60,069 bases of DNA from a bacterium (lineage in GTDB: Bacteria > Bacillota > Clostridia > Christensenellales > Aristaeellaceae): NCBI GenBank assembly GCA_004563405.1, contig SFTH01000017.1, forward strand, positions 1 to 60,069, read 5' to 3'. The notes beneath the pieces are model-generated. The model saw only the letters and a list, made by a program, of their open reading frames with translations, searched no databases and had not been told where the DNA came from. A program made the position numbers and the translations under genes. Positions within the stretch are counted from its first letter, which is position 1, and every line of letters starts with the position of its first letter. Shown piece by piece: positions 39,801 through 47,842 of the stretch.

Positions 39801-41885
39801 ATGGGAACGCATAGGGAACAGGCGCGCCCCGCGCGCGCAAGGGCGCGGCGGAAGGTCAGGACGGACAACGCGTCCTTTCCGCGCCGCGCGCTGACGCTCG
39901 TGCTCTTTGCAATCGGCATCGCGCTGATCGTGGAGGGCTTCAACCAGGGCAGCGTGCCCCGGATGGTGAAGTATCTCACCCACCGGCCGCTGAACTTCGG
40001 CATGAACTGCCTGATCGTGCTCACGTCCCTGAGCATCACGGAGCTGTTCAAGCACCGCAAGGCCATGACCTGGACGCTCGCGGCGCTGTGGGTCATCCTG
40101 GGCTTTGCCAATTACATGGTCTGTCGGAACCGCACGCTGCCCCTGGCCAGCGGAGATCTGCTGCTCACCTACGAGGTGGTCAGCCTGATCACGGTGTACT
40201 TCAGCTGGCTGGAGATCATCGCCATGTTTGCGGCTGCCGTGGCGCTGATCGCGCTGATCGCCTGGATGTTCTCCTGCACGGCCCGGCGCAGGCGCGTCAA
40301 TTACGCCTTCGGCGCGGGCATCGTGGCTGTGATGGCCCTGGTGCTCTTTGGCGCGCACATGTTCGCCATCAAGGCCGGGGTGATGCCGGACGTGTTCCCC
40401 GATCGGGTGAACTCCAACCGGGAGTACGGCTTCACCACCTGCTTCGTCTTCACCTTCGGCGAGCGGGGCATATCGAAGCCGGAGGAGTATTCCAGCGAGA
40501 CGGTGGAGGAGATCGTGGTCGAGAGCGAGCATGCGGAGCCGGAGGTTCAGTCCACCGCCATGCCCGCCGCCGCGCGCTTCAGCGAGGCGGAGGTGAAGCA
40601 GCCGAACATTGTGTTCGTGCAGCTGGAGTCCTTCTTTGACGTGGATACCATCCTCGGCGTGGAGCTTTCCCGGGACCCCACGCCCTTCTTCCACAGGCTG
40701 CTCGACGAATGTCCGACGGGCGAGCTGTATGTGCCCACCGTGGGCGGCGGCACGGCGAACGTGGAGTTTGAGGTGATGTCCGGGCTGAACATGGACTTCT
40801 TCGGCGCGGGCGAGACGCCCTACAACACCATCATTCAGGAGGTCACCTGCGAGACCATCGCAGACGTGCTGCGGGGACACGGCTATACCTCCACCGCCCT
40901 GCACAACAACACCGGCACCTTCTTCAGCCGGAACCAGGTCTATGCGAACCTGGGCTTCGACCGCTTCGATTCCCTGGAGTACATGGCTTTCCCCAAGTAC
41001 AATGCGGTGGGCTGGGCCCACGACACCGTGCTCACGGGCGAGATTCTGCGCGCGATGGAGACGAGCGAGGGTCGCGACCTGATCTTCGCCATCTCCGTGG
41101 AGTCCCACGGCAAGTACAGTGAGATCTATGTGCCGCAGGAGGGCGACATTGAGGTGCTCAGCGCGCCGGAGGAGATGTACTTCGCGCCCTTCCAGAACTA
41201 CGTCAACGTGCTGCCCGCAGTGGACGAATTCATCGAGCAGCTCGTGGCGGCGCTGGAGGACTGCGACGAACCCGTGGTGGCCGTGTTCTACGGCGACCAC
41301 CTGCCCGGCGTGGGCCTCGATCCCGAGATGCTCACCACCGGAGACTACTACGCCAGCCGCTATGTGATCTGGAACAACTATGGCGCGAAGTTTGAGGCCC
41401 CCGACATGCAGGCTTACCGCCTGAGCGCGGAGCTTCTGCGCCAGCTGGGCATCTCTGACGGCGTGATGACGAAGTTCCACCAGGCTTACCCCGTGGACGA
41501 GTGCGGCGAGGAATACCTGGAGAAATTGCAGATTCTGGAATATGACATGCTCTATGGCGATCAGAGCGCCTATGGCAATGCGGGCGCGCCCGCGGCCACG
41601 GACCTTCAGATGGGCGTGGCGCCGGTGGAGCTGGAGAGCGCCGTGCTGGAGTACGGCCGCCTGCTGGTCACCGGTGAGAACTTCACGGAGTTCAGCGCGG
41701 TGGTTTCGGGCGAGGAGGCGCTGGGGACGGTGTTCGTCGACGCGCAGCACCTCGCCGTCTCCCTGGACACAACCGAAGCCGGGGAACTGAGCGGCGACGT
41801 CTGCGTGGCCCAGCTCTCCCCCGACGGCAAGGAGCTCAGCCGCACCGAAACCTGCCCCGTAGAGCGCTGGCGCGCGCACCAGTAG
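39801..41885 (+). CDS. LTA synthase-like sulfatase-fold membrane enzyme
   Basis: GGAAGGAA precedes the ATG. The 694-residue protein has a basic N-terminus, five membrane helices (about 30-200), and an extracellular alkaline-phosphatase-superfamily domain (about 275-600). Signatures are NIVFVQLESFF (metal Glu), VGGGTANVEFEVMSG with nucleophile Thr318, and VVAVFYGDHLPGVG. It should transfer glycerol phosphate or a related group to a lipid- or wall-linked acceptor. A C-terminal beta-rich extension of about 90 residues (LESAVLEYGRLLVTGENFTEFS) is absent from standard LtaS and may bind polymer. Confidence 0.88.
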   Translation: MGTHREQARPARARARRKVRTDNASFPRRALTLVLFAIGIALIVEGFNQGSVPRMVKYLTHRPLNFGMNCLIVLTSLSITELFKHRKAMTWTLAALWVILGFANYMVCRNRTLPLASGDLLLTYEVVSLITVYFSWLEIIAMFAAAVALIALIAWMFSCTARRRRVNYAFGAGIVAVMALVLFGAHMFAIKAGVMPDVFPDRVNSNREYGFTTCFVFTFGERGISKPEEYSSETVEEIVVESEHAEPEVQSTAMPAAARFSEAEVKQPNIVFVQLESFFDVDTILGVELSRDPTPFFHRLLDECPTGELYVPTVGGGTANVEFEVMSGLNMDFFGAGETPYNTIIQEVTCETIADVLRGHGYTSTALHNNTGTFFSRNQVYANLGFDRFDSLEYMAFPKYNAVGWAHDTVLTGEILRAMETSEGRDLIFAISVESHGKYSEIYVPQEGDIEVLSAPEEMYFAPFQNYVNVLPAVDEFIEQLVAALEDCDEPVVAVFYGDHLPGVGLDPEMLTTGDYYASRYVIWNNYGAKFEAPDMQAYRLSAELLRQLGISDGVMTKFHQAYPVDECGEEYLEKLQILEYDMLYGDQSAYGNAGAPAATDLQMGVAPVELESAVLEYGRLLVTGENFTEFSAVVSGEEALGTVFVDAQHLAVSLDTTEAGELSGDVCVAQLSPDGKELSRTETCPVERWRAHQ

Positions 41886-41913
41886 AACGGGACCTGCGCC
41901 AAGGCGAGATTCC

Positions 41914-41948
41914 AAAGCCCTGCTTCCCAAAGCGGAAGCAGGGCTTTT
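41914..41948 (+). terminator. Terminator of the LTA synthase-like gene
   Basis: AAGCCCTGCTTCC-CAAAGC-GGAAGCAGGGCTT followed by TT: a perfect 13-bp stem. Confidence 0.85.
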
Positions 41949-42001
41949 GCATCGGCTGGCAGATCGGAAATCCGGCTCATTCGCGTCGTGCGCCGCTTCC
42001 C

Positions 42002-42631
42002 TCACTCCCCGGGCAAGCTCTGCATCAGGGCGAAGAAGTGTTCGGGGGCGCCGGTGCGGAAGTAGTCGTACCAGGCCTGGAGCGTGGCCGGGGAGAAGAC
42101 GTCCAGGCGATCGAGGATGTGCCTTGCCCATGCGAGCGCTCCGGTGCAGCCGGCGGTGATGAGGTTGCCGTCGGCGACGCTGGGTGCGTCGGCGCAGTGC
42201 GCCTGTCCGCGGTAGCCGGGGGCGAACCGCTCCAGAAAGCCGGGGCCGTTGCTGGCGTGGGGGCGGTGGTCGAGCAGGCCGCGATTGGCCAGGGCGACGG
42301 TCGCGCCGCAGATCGCGCACACCGTGCCTCCGGCGGCGAGCAGTGCTTCTGCCCGGTCGAGGACGGCGGCGTGGCGCGCGTCGCCCCAGGTATCCGCGCC
42401 CGGCAGGAGCAGCACGCCGGACGCGTCGATGGAAATCTCGTCCACCGTGCAGTCGGGAACGACGTTCAGGCCGCCCATGGTTCTGACCGGCGCGCGGTTG
42501 CACCCCGCCGTTCGCAGTGCGACCTCCGGCGCGCCCTCCCGGAAGAAGCGCCCGGAGCTGAGCTCCGCCGTCACATGTCCGATTTCCCAATCGGCGAGGG
42601 TTTCCAGAACGTAAAGATAGACTGTGTACAT
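42002..42631 (-). CDS. DJ-1/PfpI family protein
   Basis: The ATG at 42631 follows GGGAGG. The 209-residue class I glutamine amidotransferase-like protein has DASGVLLLPGADTWGD and the nucleophile elbow GTVCAICGATVALA with Cys108, followed by NGPGFLERFAPGYRG. A Glu near the N-terminus (DWEIG) takes the position of the DJ-1 acidic residue. It is probably a glyoxalase, chaperone or amidase-like enzyme; specificity unknown. TACAAT at 42678-42673 (minus) is a likely -10. Confidence 0.87.
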   Translation of the reverse strand: MYTVYLYVLETLADWEIGHVTAELSSGRFFREGAPEVALRTAGCNRAPVRTMGGLNVVPDCTVDEISIDASGVLLLPGADTWGDARHAAVLDRAEALLAAGGTVCAICGATVALANRGLLDHRPHASNGPGFLERFAPGYRGQAHCADAPSVADGNLITAGCTGALAWARHILDRLDVFSPATLQAWYDYFRTGAPEHFFALMQSLPGE

Positions 42632-42783
42632 GTTTCGCCTCCCAAATCGCTGATGTTTGAACCTCCGCGCCCATTGTAGCACGGAAAAGGGGACGGCGCT
42701 GTGTCAGCAATTCGGGGAAGATCTCCGGCCGGAACCGCTTTTTTGTGCGCGCCTGCGCCGGAATGGCCTTGCGTTGACCGGAG

Positions 42784-42812
42784 CGGGCGCGAGGCCGCGT
42801 CCCGGCTTTTTT
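42784..42812 (+). terminator. Terminator insulating spoIIR
   Basis: CGGGCGCG pairs with CGCG-T-CCCG (one bulged T), followed by GC and TTTTTT (42807-42812). Apart from this, 42683-42881 holds only weak promoter-like sequence. Confidence 0.6.
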
Positions 42813-42881
42813 GTGGAGACGCCTGCATAAAAGCGCGCTTCTTCGCCGACGATAGAGACAGATTTTCCCGAAAGAGGAGGA

Positions 42882-43421
42882 ATGTGCTTGATTCGTCGGT
42901 TTTTGTGTGCGCTGGCGGCGCTGGCGATGCTCTGCGGCTGCGCTCATGCGCAGGAGGGCGCGGAGATGGGAGAGATGGTGCGGCTGCACGTCGTGGCTGC
43001 GGACGACGGCGCGCGGGCGCAGACGCTGAAGCTGGAGCTGCGGGACGTGTGCCTGCGCTGCGCGCGGGTCTGCATCGGGGACGCGCCGGACGCGGACGCA
43101 GCTTACATGCGGCTGGAGGCGCACCTGGAGGACTTTCAGGCGGCCTGCGCGGCGCGCGCCCGGGAGCTGGACTACGAGGGAAGCGTGCGGGCGGAGCTGG
43201 GGAGGTTTGATTTTCCCGACCGGATCTACGGCCGGGTGCGCGTGCCCGCGGGCGAATACCGGGCGCTGCGGGTGACCATTGGCGCGGGGGAGGGGCGAAA
43301 CTGGTGGTGCGTGCTGTATCCCTCGCTGTGCCTGCTCAATGAGGCGGACGCGGCCTCCGGCGAGACGGACGCTTCGGGTGCGCTGGCCTGGCTGCGCGCC
43401 TGGCTGGGAGGCGCGGCATGA
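42882..43421 (+). CDS. spoIIR: Stage II sporulation protein R
   Basis: Secreted forespore signal that activates SpoIIGA to process pro-sigma-E in the mother cell. ATG (42882) follows AGAGG closely; a TTG at 42888 sits 7 nt after AGGAGG and is an equal candidate. The 179-residue protein shows MVRLHVVAADDGARAQTLKL and RNWWCVLYPSLCLL, strongly matching SpoIIR. Its N-terminus ends in LCGC, which could act as a lipobox. GCATA at 42825 with a weak downstream match could be a sigma-F -35, as expected for this gene. The stop overlaps sleB. Confidence 0.9.
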   Translation: MCLIRRFLCALAALAMLCGCAHAQEGAEMGEMVRLHVVAADDGARAQTLKLELRDVCLRCARVCIGDAPDADAAYMRLEAHLEDFQAACAARARELDYEGSVRAELGRFDFPDRIYGRVRVPAGEYRALRVTIGAGEGRNWWCVLYPSLCLLNEADAASGETDASGALAWLRAWLGGAA

Positions 43422-44104
43422 GGCGCGCGGCGTGTCTTGCGCTGGCGGCGCTGATGATCTTCGGCATGCTCCTGCCCGCCTACGCGGCCACCGTGCTGGA
43501 GGTGGGCTCAAAGGGCGACGACGTGACGAAGGTGCAGAAGCGGCTGATCCAGTTCGGCTATCTCTCCGGCACGGCGGACGGGAAGTACGGCGAAAAGACC
43601 CGGGACGCGGTGATTCTTTTCCAGAAGCGCAACGGCCTTGCCGTGGACGGCCGCGTGGGCCCCAGGACTGCCGCGGCGCTGGGGGTCACGCTGTCGGGCT
43701 CGGGCTCCTCGTCCGCGTCCGCGGCGGCCTCCGCCTCGTCCACCGGCTATGTGTCCTCGGACCACCGCCTGCTGGCGAAGCTGGTGCACGCCGAGGCCCG
43801 GGGCGAGCCCTACAAGGGCCAGGTGGCGGTGGCGGCGGTGGTGCTCAACCGGGTGAGCAGCGCCTCCTTTCCCAATACCGTCTCCGGCGTGATCTACCAG
43901 TCCGGCGCGTTCAGCTGCGTGGACAACGGCTCCATCAACAACACGCCCGATTCCAGCTGCATCCGCGCGGCGCTGGACGCGCTCAACGGCTGGGATCCCA
44001 CCGGCGGCTGTCTCTACTATTACAACGCCAGGACCGCCAAGGACAAGTGGATCTTCTCCCGCACGGTTCAGACGGTGATCGGCAATCATTCCTTTGCCAT
44101 CTGA
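43418..44104 (+). CDS. sleB: Spore cortex-lytic enzyme SleB
   Basis: Germination-specific lytic transglycosylase of the spore cortex. The ATG overlaps the spoIIR stop. The 228-residue protein has a signal peptide (cleavage near YAA-TV), a PG_binding_1 domain (about 28-90: KGDDVTKVQKRLIQFGYLSG, DGRVGPRTAAAL), a Ser/Ala linker, and a Hydrolase_2 domain (about 112-228) with LLAKLVHAEARGE containing the catalytic Glu126 and VVLNRVSSASFPNTV. YpeB follows, its usual partner. Confidence 0.95.
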   Translation: MRRAACLALAALMIFGMLLPAYAATVLEVGSKGDDVTKVQKRLIQFGYLSGTADGKYGEKTRDAVILFQKRNGLAVDGRVGPRTAAALGVTLSGSGSSSASAAASASSTGYVSSDHRLLAKLVHAEARGEPYKGQVAVAAVVLNRVSSASFPNTVSGVIYQSGAFSCVDNGSINNTPDSSCIRAALDALNGWDPTGGCLYYYNARTAKDKWIFSRTVQTVIGNHSFAI

Positions 44105-44114
44105 GGAGGCGCAC

Positions 44115-45434
44115 ATGGACAATCTGAGAAAGCGAAACTGGATGCGCACGGGGCTGGCGGCGCTCTCCGCCCTGCTGGCCTCCATGGTCATACTGAACAT
44201 CGCCCGCTCGGAGGAGCTGGAGAGCGCCCGGACGCGCATCAATGCCGTCTATGAAAAGGCGTTTTACGAGACTTGCGAGCTGACGGAGGCCATCTCCACC
44301 AACTACCGCAAGCTGCTGGTGGCGGGCGACGGGATGCAGATGCAGGTGCTGCTGGGTGACATCAGCCGCGAGACCCAGGGCGCGGCGGGCAACCTGGCCC
44401 TGCTGCCCCTGGGCGAGGAGACGATTTCGGCCACCATCAAGTTCATCAACCAGGCGGAGGACTTCGCCGAGACCCTGTCCCAGAAGCTCGCAGGCGGCGA
44501 GAGCGCCTCCGAGGCGGACTACGAGGCCATGGAGGCGCTGTCCGAGAGCGCGGCGAAGTTCTCCGTGGGGCTTTCCAAGCTGCTGGAGCGCTACGAGCGG
44601 GGCGAGGCCGTGTTTGGCGCGGAGGACTACGGGGAGACGGGGAGCGAGCGCCTCTATCCCCTGACCGGCCAGGCCGGAGAGTATCCGGTGCTGCTCTACG
44701 ACGGTCCCTTCTCGGACGGCGCCACCGTGGGCGACTTCCAACTGCTCCGTCAGGCGCCGGAGGTGGACCGGGCGGAGGCGGAGGCGCGGCTGCGGGCGTT
44801 CATCCCCGTGGACGAGCTGCGCTACACCGGCGAGAGCCACCCGGAGGTGGACTGCTACGAGTTCCGGGTGCGCAGCGGGGATTACGCCATCTCCGCGGGC
44901 GTGACGAAGCAGGGCGGCGAGGTGCTCTACCTCTTGCCGGAGACCGGCGAGGAGGAGGTCAACTACACCGAGGAGCAGCTCTACGACATCGCCCGGGCGT
45001 TTCTGATCTCCCGGGGCTACGGCTCCATGGAGATGAGCTATTCCTCCCGCTTCGGCGGAATTCTGACCATCAACTACGCCGCAACCCAGGACGGAGTGAC
45101 GCTGTATCCGGATCTGGTGAAGGTGCAGCTGTCCATGAAGGACGGCCGGGTGATCGGTCTGGATGCAAAGAGCTATCTGAAGAACCACCGGATACGTTCG
45201 CTGCCCCAGAGCGCCTTCACGCCGGAGGAGGCCATTTCGCGCATCAGCCCACGCCTGACGGCGAATTCGGCCCGGCTGTGCGTGATTCCCCAGAACCGCT
45301 CGGAGTATCTCTGCTACGAGATCAGCGCGTCGGATTCCAGCGGCGAGTTTCTGGTGTATGTGGACGCGCAGACGGGCGTGGAGCGGGAGCTGATGCAGGT
45401 GCTCTCCCGGGACAATGGAACGCTGGTGATGTGA
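44115..45434 (+). CDS. ypeB: Germination protein YpeB
   Basis: Partner needed to assemble and stabilise SleB in the spore. TGAGGAGG precedes the ATG at 44115. The 439-residue protein has an N-terminal anchor (about 12-30), a long helical domain (LESARTRINAVYEKAFYETCELTEAI), and two to three PepSY-like C-terminal repeats (AEARLRAFIPVDELRYTGES, EEQLYDIARAFLISRGYG, EEAISRISPRL). Only 10 bp separate it from sleB. Confidence 0.95.
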   Translation: MDNLRKRNWMRTGLAALSALLASMVILNIARSEELESARTRINAVYEKAFYETCELTEAISTNYRKLLVAGDGMQMQVLLGDISRETQGAAGNLALLPLGEETISATIKFINQAEDFAETLSQKLAGGESASEADYEAMEALSESAAKFSVGLSKLLERYERGEAVFGAEDYGETGSERLYPLTGQAGEYPVLLYDGPFSDGATVGDFQLLRQAPEVDRAEAEARLRAFIPVDELRYTGESHPEVDCYEFRVRSGDYAISAGVTKQGGEVLYLLPETGEEEVNYTEEQLYDIARAFLISRGYGSMEMSYSSRFGGILTINYAATQDGVTLYPDLVKVQLSMKDGRVIGLDAKSYLKNHRIRSLPQSAFTPEEAISRISPRLTANSARLCVIPQNRSEYLCYEISASDSSGEFLVYVDAQTGVERELMQVLSRDNGTLVM

Positions 45435-45514
45435 CCATGGAGTATTCAAGACCTTCACCCGCCCGCACGGGGGCGCATAATATGCACCAGACCCTCTATG
45501 CGGAGCGTGATCCA

Positions 45515-45862
45515 ATGATAATGCGCGGCGATCTCTTCAGCGCCTGTCTGGATCCGGTGGTCGGCTCGGAGCAGGGCGGCATCCGCCCGGTGCTCGTGGT
45601 GCAGAACGACGTCGGCAACCGGTACAGCCCCACGGTGATCGTGCTCGCGGTCACGGGTCAGATCAACAAGACGCGCCTGCCCACCCATGTGCCGGTGGCG
45701 GCCGGGAGTACGGGCCTTCAGAAGGACAGCGTGGTGCTTGCGGAGCAGATCCGCACGCTGGATAAGCGCCGCCTGCGCGAAAAGATCGGCTCCCTGCGGC
45801 CGGAGGTGATGCAGAGGGTGAGCGAGGCCATGATGATCTCGCTGGGCTTTTCCCCAAACTGA
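45515..45862 (+). CDS. mazF: MazF/PemK-family endoribonuclease toxin
   Basis: Sequence-specific mRNA interferase. ATG at 45515 follows GGAG; a second ATG (45521) is possible. The 115-residue protein matches Firmicute EndoA/MazF: RGDLF, DPVVGSEQGGIRPVLVVQND, NRYSPTVIVLAVTGQINK and LPTHVPV, with catalytic Arg24 and Thr47 in place. The 80 bp between ypeB and this gene encode no MazE-like antitoxin, although CATAAT (45476-45481) with TTCACC (45454-45459) could be a private promoter. In Bacillus, mazE lies directly upstream. Confidence 0.92.
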   Translation: MIMRGDLFSACLDPVVGSEQGGIRPVLVVQNDVGNRYSPTVIVLAVTGQINKTRLPTHVPVAAGSTGLQKDSVVLAEQIRTLDKRRLREKIGSLRPEVMQRVSEAMMISLGFSPN

Positions 45863-45874
45863 CCGGACGGGCAA

Positions 45875-45901
45875 GCGCCGCGCACGTTCCGTGCGCGGCG
45901 C
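45875..45901 (+). terminator. GC hairpin after mazF
   Basis: GCGCCGCGCAC-GTTCC-GTGCGCGGCGC, a perfect 11-bp stem, but without a T run. It marks the last GC-rich sequence before the AT-rich region. Confidence 0.5.
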
Positions 45902-46258
45902 AAATTGCAAAATAAATGGCAACGGTTTAAATGGAAGCGGATATGTCTTGGACGTTGGGAACCAGGAACGAATTCGATTTGATTGCCGGGGAAGAGATGC
46001 GCCGGTTTGGGGGGAGGGTTGTGCTCACGTGCAAAAGTGCGTCGCATCAATATTGAAATGATGGGATGATTCCTTAATAAAGTAGCGTATGTAGATAATA
46101 TAAAAGGCATAATTTATAAAAAGTTGGGATTAAACTATAAATACCGGATTTTAGAGAGCATAGTTACAAATAATGACATTACACTGCGGAAATTTAGACA
46201 CAGAACGAACGAATAATTATAATAGCTAGAGAAAATAGAAATTATTTATAATTATATA
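45902..46258. other. AT-rich gene-free leader of the 14-gene operon
   Basis: About 360 bp with strikingly lower GC than everything to its left. No gene is supported. It contains a perfect 8-bp inverted repeat, AATTATAA (46215-46222) and TTATAATT (46246-46253), ending 5 bp before the -35 box, a possible operator; in AT-rich DNA chance is a real alternative. Confidence 0.5.
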
Positions 46259-46287
46259 TTGACAAATGTTTGGAAAAGCATTATAAT
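46259..46287 (+). promoter_or_regulatory. Consensus promoter of the 14-gene operon
   Basis: TTGACA (46259-46264), 17-bp spacer, TATAAT (46282-46287). It is the only strong promoter found before the terminator at 59872. Confidence 0.9.
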
Positions 46288-46328
46288 GAAGCCACGAAAC
46301 AGCAAGATAAGATTGAGAGATAGTGAAA

Positions 46329-47093
46329 ATGCAGTTTTCGACGATCTATTATCTGACAATTTGCGCTCCGACGATTGAAAAATCATTAAAAATGATTGAT
46401 GAATATGTGGATCATGGAGCACGTGATTTTCAACTGGATATACCTTCGGAAAACCCGGTTTTCGAAACGGAACTGGTGAAAGCTTATATGCGCGGAGCGC
46501 TTGAACAGTACGTGGGTTATGATCCTTATCTGAATGCGCTGCGTACAGTCCGAAAAAGGCATGAGGATATAAACCTGCATCTGGTGTTGTATCCGGATGT
46601 CATACATGCCATAGGGATCGGCAATCTTCGAGAATTCGTCGATGAAAACCGAATTGCAAGTATTATGGTGGCAGGTGGGGACTCGGGAGTTCTTGCAGAT
46701 TTGCGCATGGCGGGAATTCCGACGATTGAACGCATAGACCGCACGTTGAATGACGAACAACTTCGGCAATTTTCCGCCTATTCGGGAAAGTGTTATTTGA
46801 ACTTGAATTATAAGCGTCATTCCGAGCTGCAACCTCATGGGTGTGTCAGTTTTAAGGAAAAGGTGGATTATATTCGGAACGCGGGTGTGAGAGCCCGGAT
46901 TCTGGCGGTTGAAGGGATTTCCAGCGGACAGATGATGCGTGAGGTGCGCGAGTCAGGTGTGGATGGCGCTTTGTTGGGGAATGCATTGATGCGGTTGTGG
47001 AATGACGAAAAGGCATTGTGGGATATGTTTGAAACATTCCAGGAAGCAGCTCAATGTAGGATAGAAAATGTGAAAGGTGGAACGCCAGAATGA
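46329..47093 (+). CDS. TrpA-like TIM-barrel protein 1
   Basis: The ATG at 46329 is 8 nt after GAGAGA; a GTG at 46323 is too close. The 254-residue protein follows the tryptophan synthase alpha-subunit plan: CAPTIEKSLKMIDEYVDHG, then FQLDIPSENPVFETELV where TrpA has LELGIPFSDPLADGP. The catalytic Glu49 position holds Gln35, and the Asp60 position holds Glu46. The barrel closes with GVDGALLGNALMRLW, the phosphate-loop position. It is the most divergent of three tandem copies: the KRKTEAPN loop of the other two reads KRHSELQPH. Retro-aldol activity on a phosphorylated substrate is possible; indole chemistry is unlikely. The stop overlaps the next gene. Confidence 0.82.
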   Translation: MQFSTIYYLTICAPTIEKSLKMIDEYVDHGARDFQLDIPSENPVFETELVKAYMRGALEQYVGYDPYLNALRTVRKRHEDINLHLVLYPDVIHAIGIGNLREFVDENRIASIMVAGGDSGVLADLRMAGIPTIERIDRTLNDEQLRQFSAYSGKCYLNLNYKRHSELQPHGCVSFKEKVDYIRNAGVRARILAVEGISSGQMMREVRESGVDGALLGNALMRLWNDEKALWDMFETFQEAAQCRIENVKGGTPE

Positions 47094-47830
47094 AATTCTA
47101 CCCCGTATACTATTTTACCCTTGCATGTCCGACGATTGAACGAACCCTTGAGAAAATTGATCAATATGTTGAGAAGGCCAATGTGCGGGGTATCCAGATC
47201 GATATGCCCTCCGGAGATCCCTATGGCGAAACCGATATGGTCAAAGCCATGATGGCAAAGTGTATCTCTGATTACAATGGCAACTATGATGCTTATATGG
47301 ATGCGATTCGCAGCATTCGAAAAAAGCATGAGAATCTGGAAATACATGTGGTGGTTTATCCCGATGTCGTTGAACGCATAGGTATTGAGAAATTTACGGA
47401 GTTCTGCAAGGAAATCAGTGCTTTTACGGTTCGCATTGCGGGTACCGAGGTCTATGAGAATTACATTTCCTATTTGGACACGCATGGCGTCATAACCTCG
47501 GACTGCATCAATTACGCCATGCCGGAAGAAGATATAAAACGCTGCTGTAATACGAAGGGCATTATCCATATGCGCACAAAGCGCAAGACAGAAGCGCCAA
47601 ATCGCGGCCTGGAGACGTGGGAGCAGAGACTGAACTATGTGCGTGAGCATGGGGTAACCGCGCGCATATTCGCGACAGCGGATATGAAAACGGCGCAGGA
47701 TCTGATCAATGCGCGAGATGCCGGTGCGGACGGAGTATATGTAGGCAACGTCCTGATGAATCTGTGGGACGACGAAGAAGCGCTTTGGAAGCTGCTTGGA
47801 GAGATGCAGGATACCATTATCGACGATTGA
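47090..47830 (+). CDS. TrpA-like TIM-barrel protein 2
   Basis: The ATG overlaps the preceding stop (ATGA). The 246-residue protein has CPTIERTLEKIDQYVEKA, IQIDMPSGDPYGETDMV (Gln36 for TrpA Glu49, Glu47 for Asp60), VVVYPDVVERIGIEKFTEFC aligning with TrpA LLMYANLVFNKGIDEFYARC, and RTKRKTEAPNRGLETWEQR in place of the TrpA loop 6 RSGVTG. It ends GADGVYVGNVLMNLWDDEEA. It is closely related to the next protein. The conserved basic loop suggests a phosphate- or carboxylate-bearing ligand. Confidence 0.85.
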   Translation: MKFYPVYYFTLACPTIERTLEKIDQYVEKANVRGIQIDMPSGDPYGETDMVKAMMAKCISDYNGNYDAYMDAIRSIRKKHENLEIHVVVYPDVVERIGIEKFTEFCKEISAFTVRIAGTEVYENYISYLDTHGVITSDCINYAMPEEDIKRCCNTKGIIHMRTKRKTEAPNRGLETWEQRLNYVREHGVTARIFATADMKTAQDLINARDAGADGVYVGNVLMNLWDDEEALWKLLGEMQDTIIDD

Positions 47831-47842
47831 GGAGGGAAAACA

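Noticed and set aside
39693..43511. Very long open frame on the minus strand across the LTA synthase gene
   Set aside because: Antisense shadow of the GC-rich LTA-synthase and spoIIR genes; the only real minus-strand gene there is the DJ-1/PfpI gene in a part of it.
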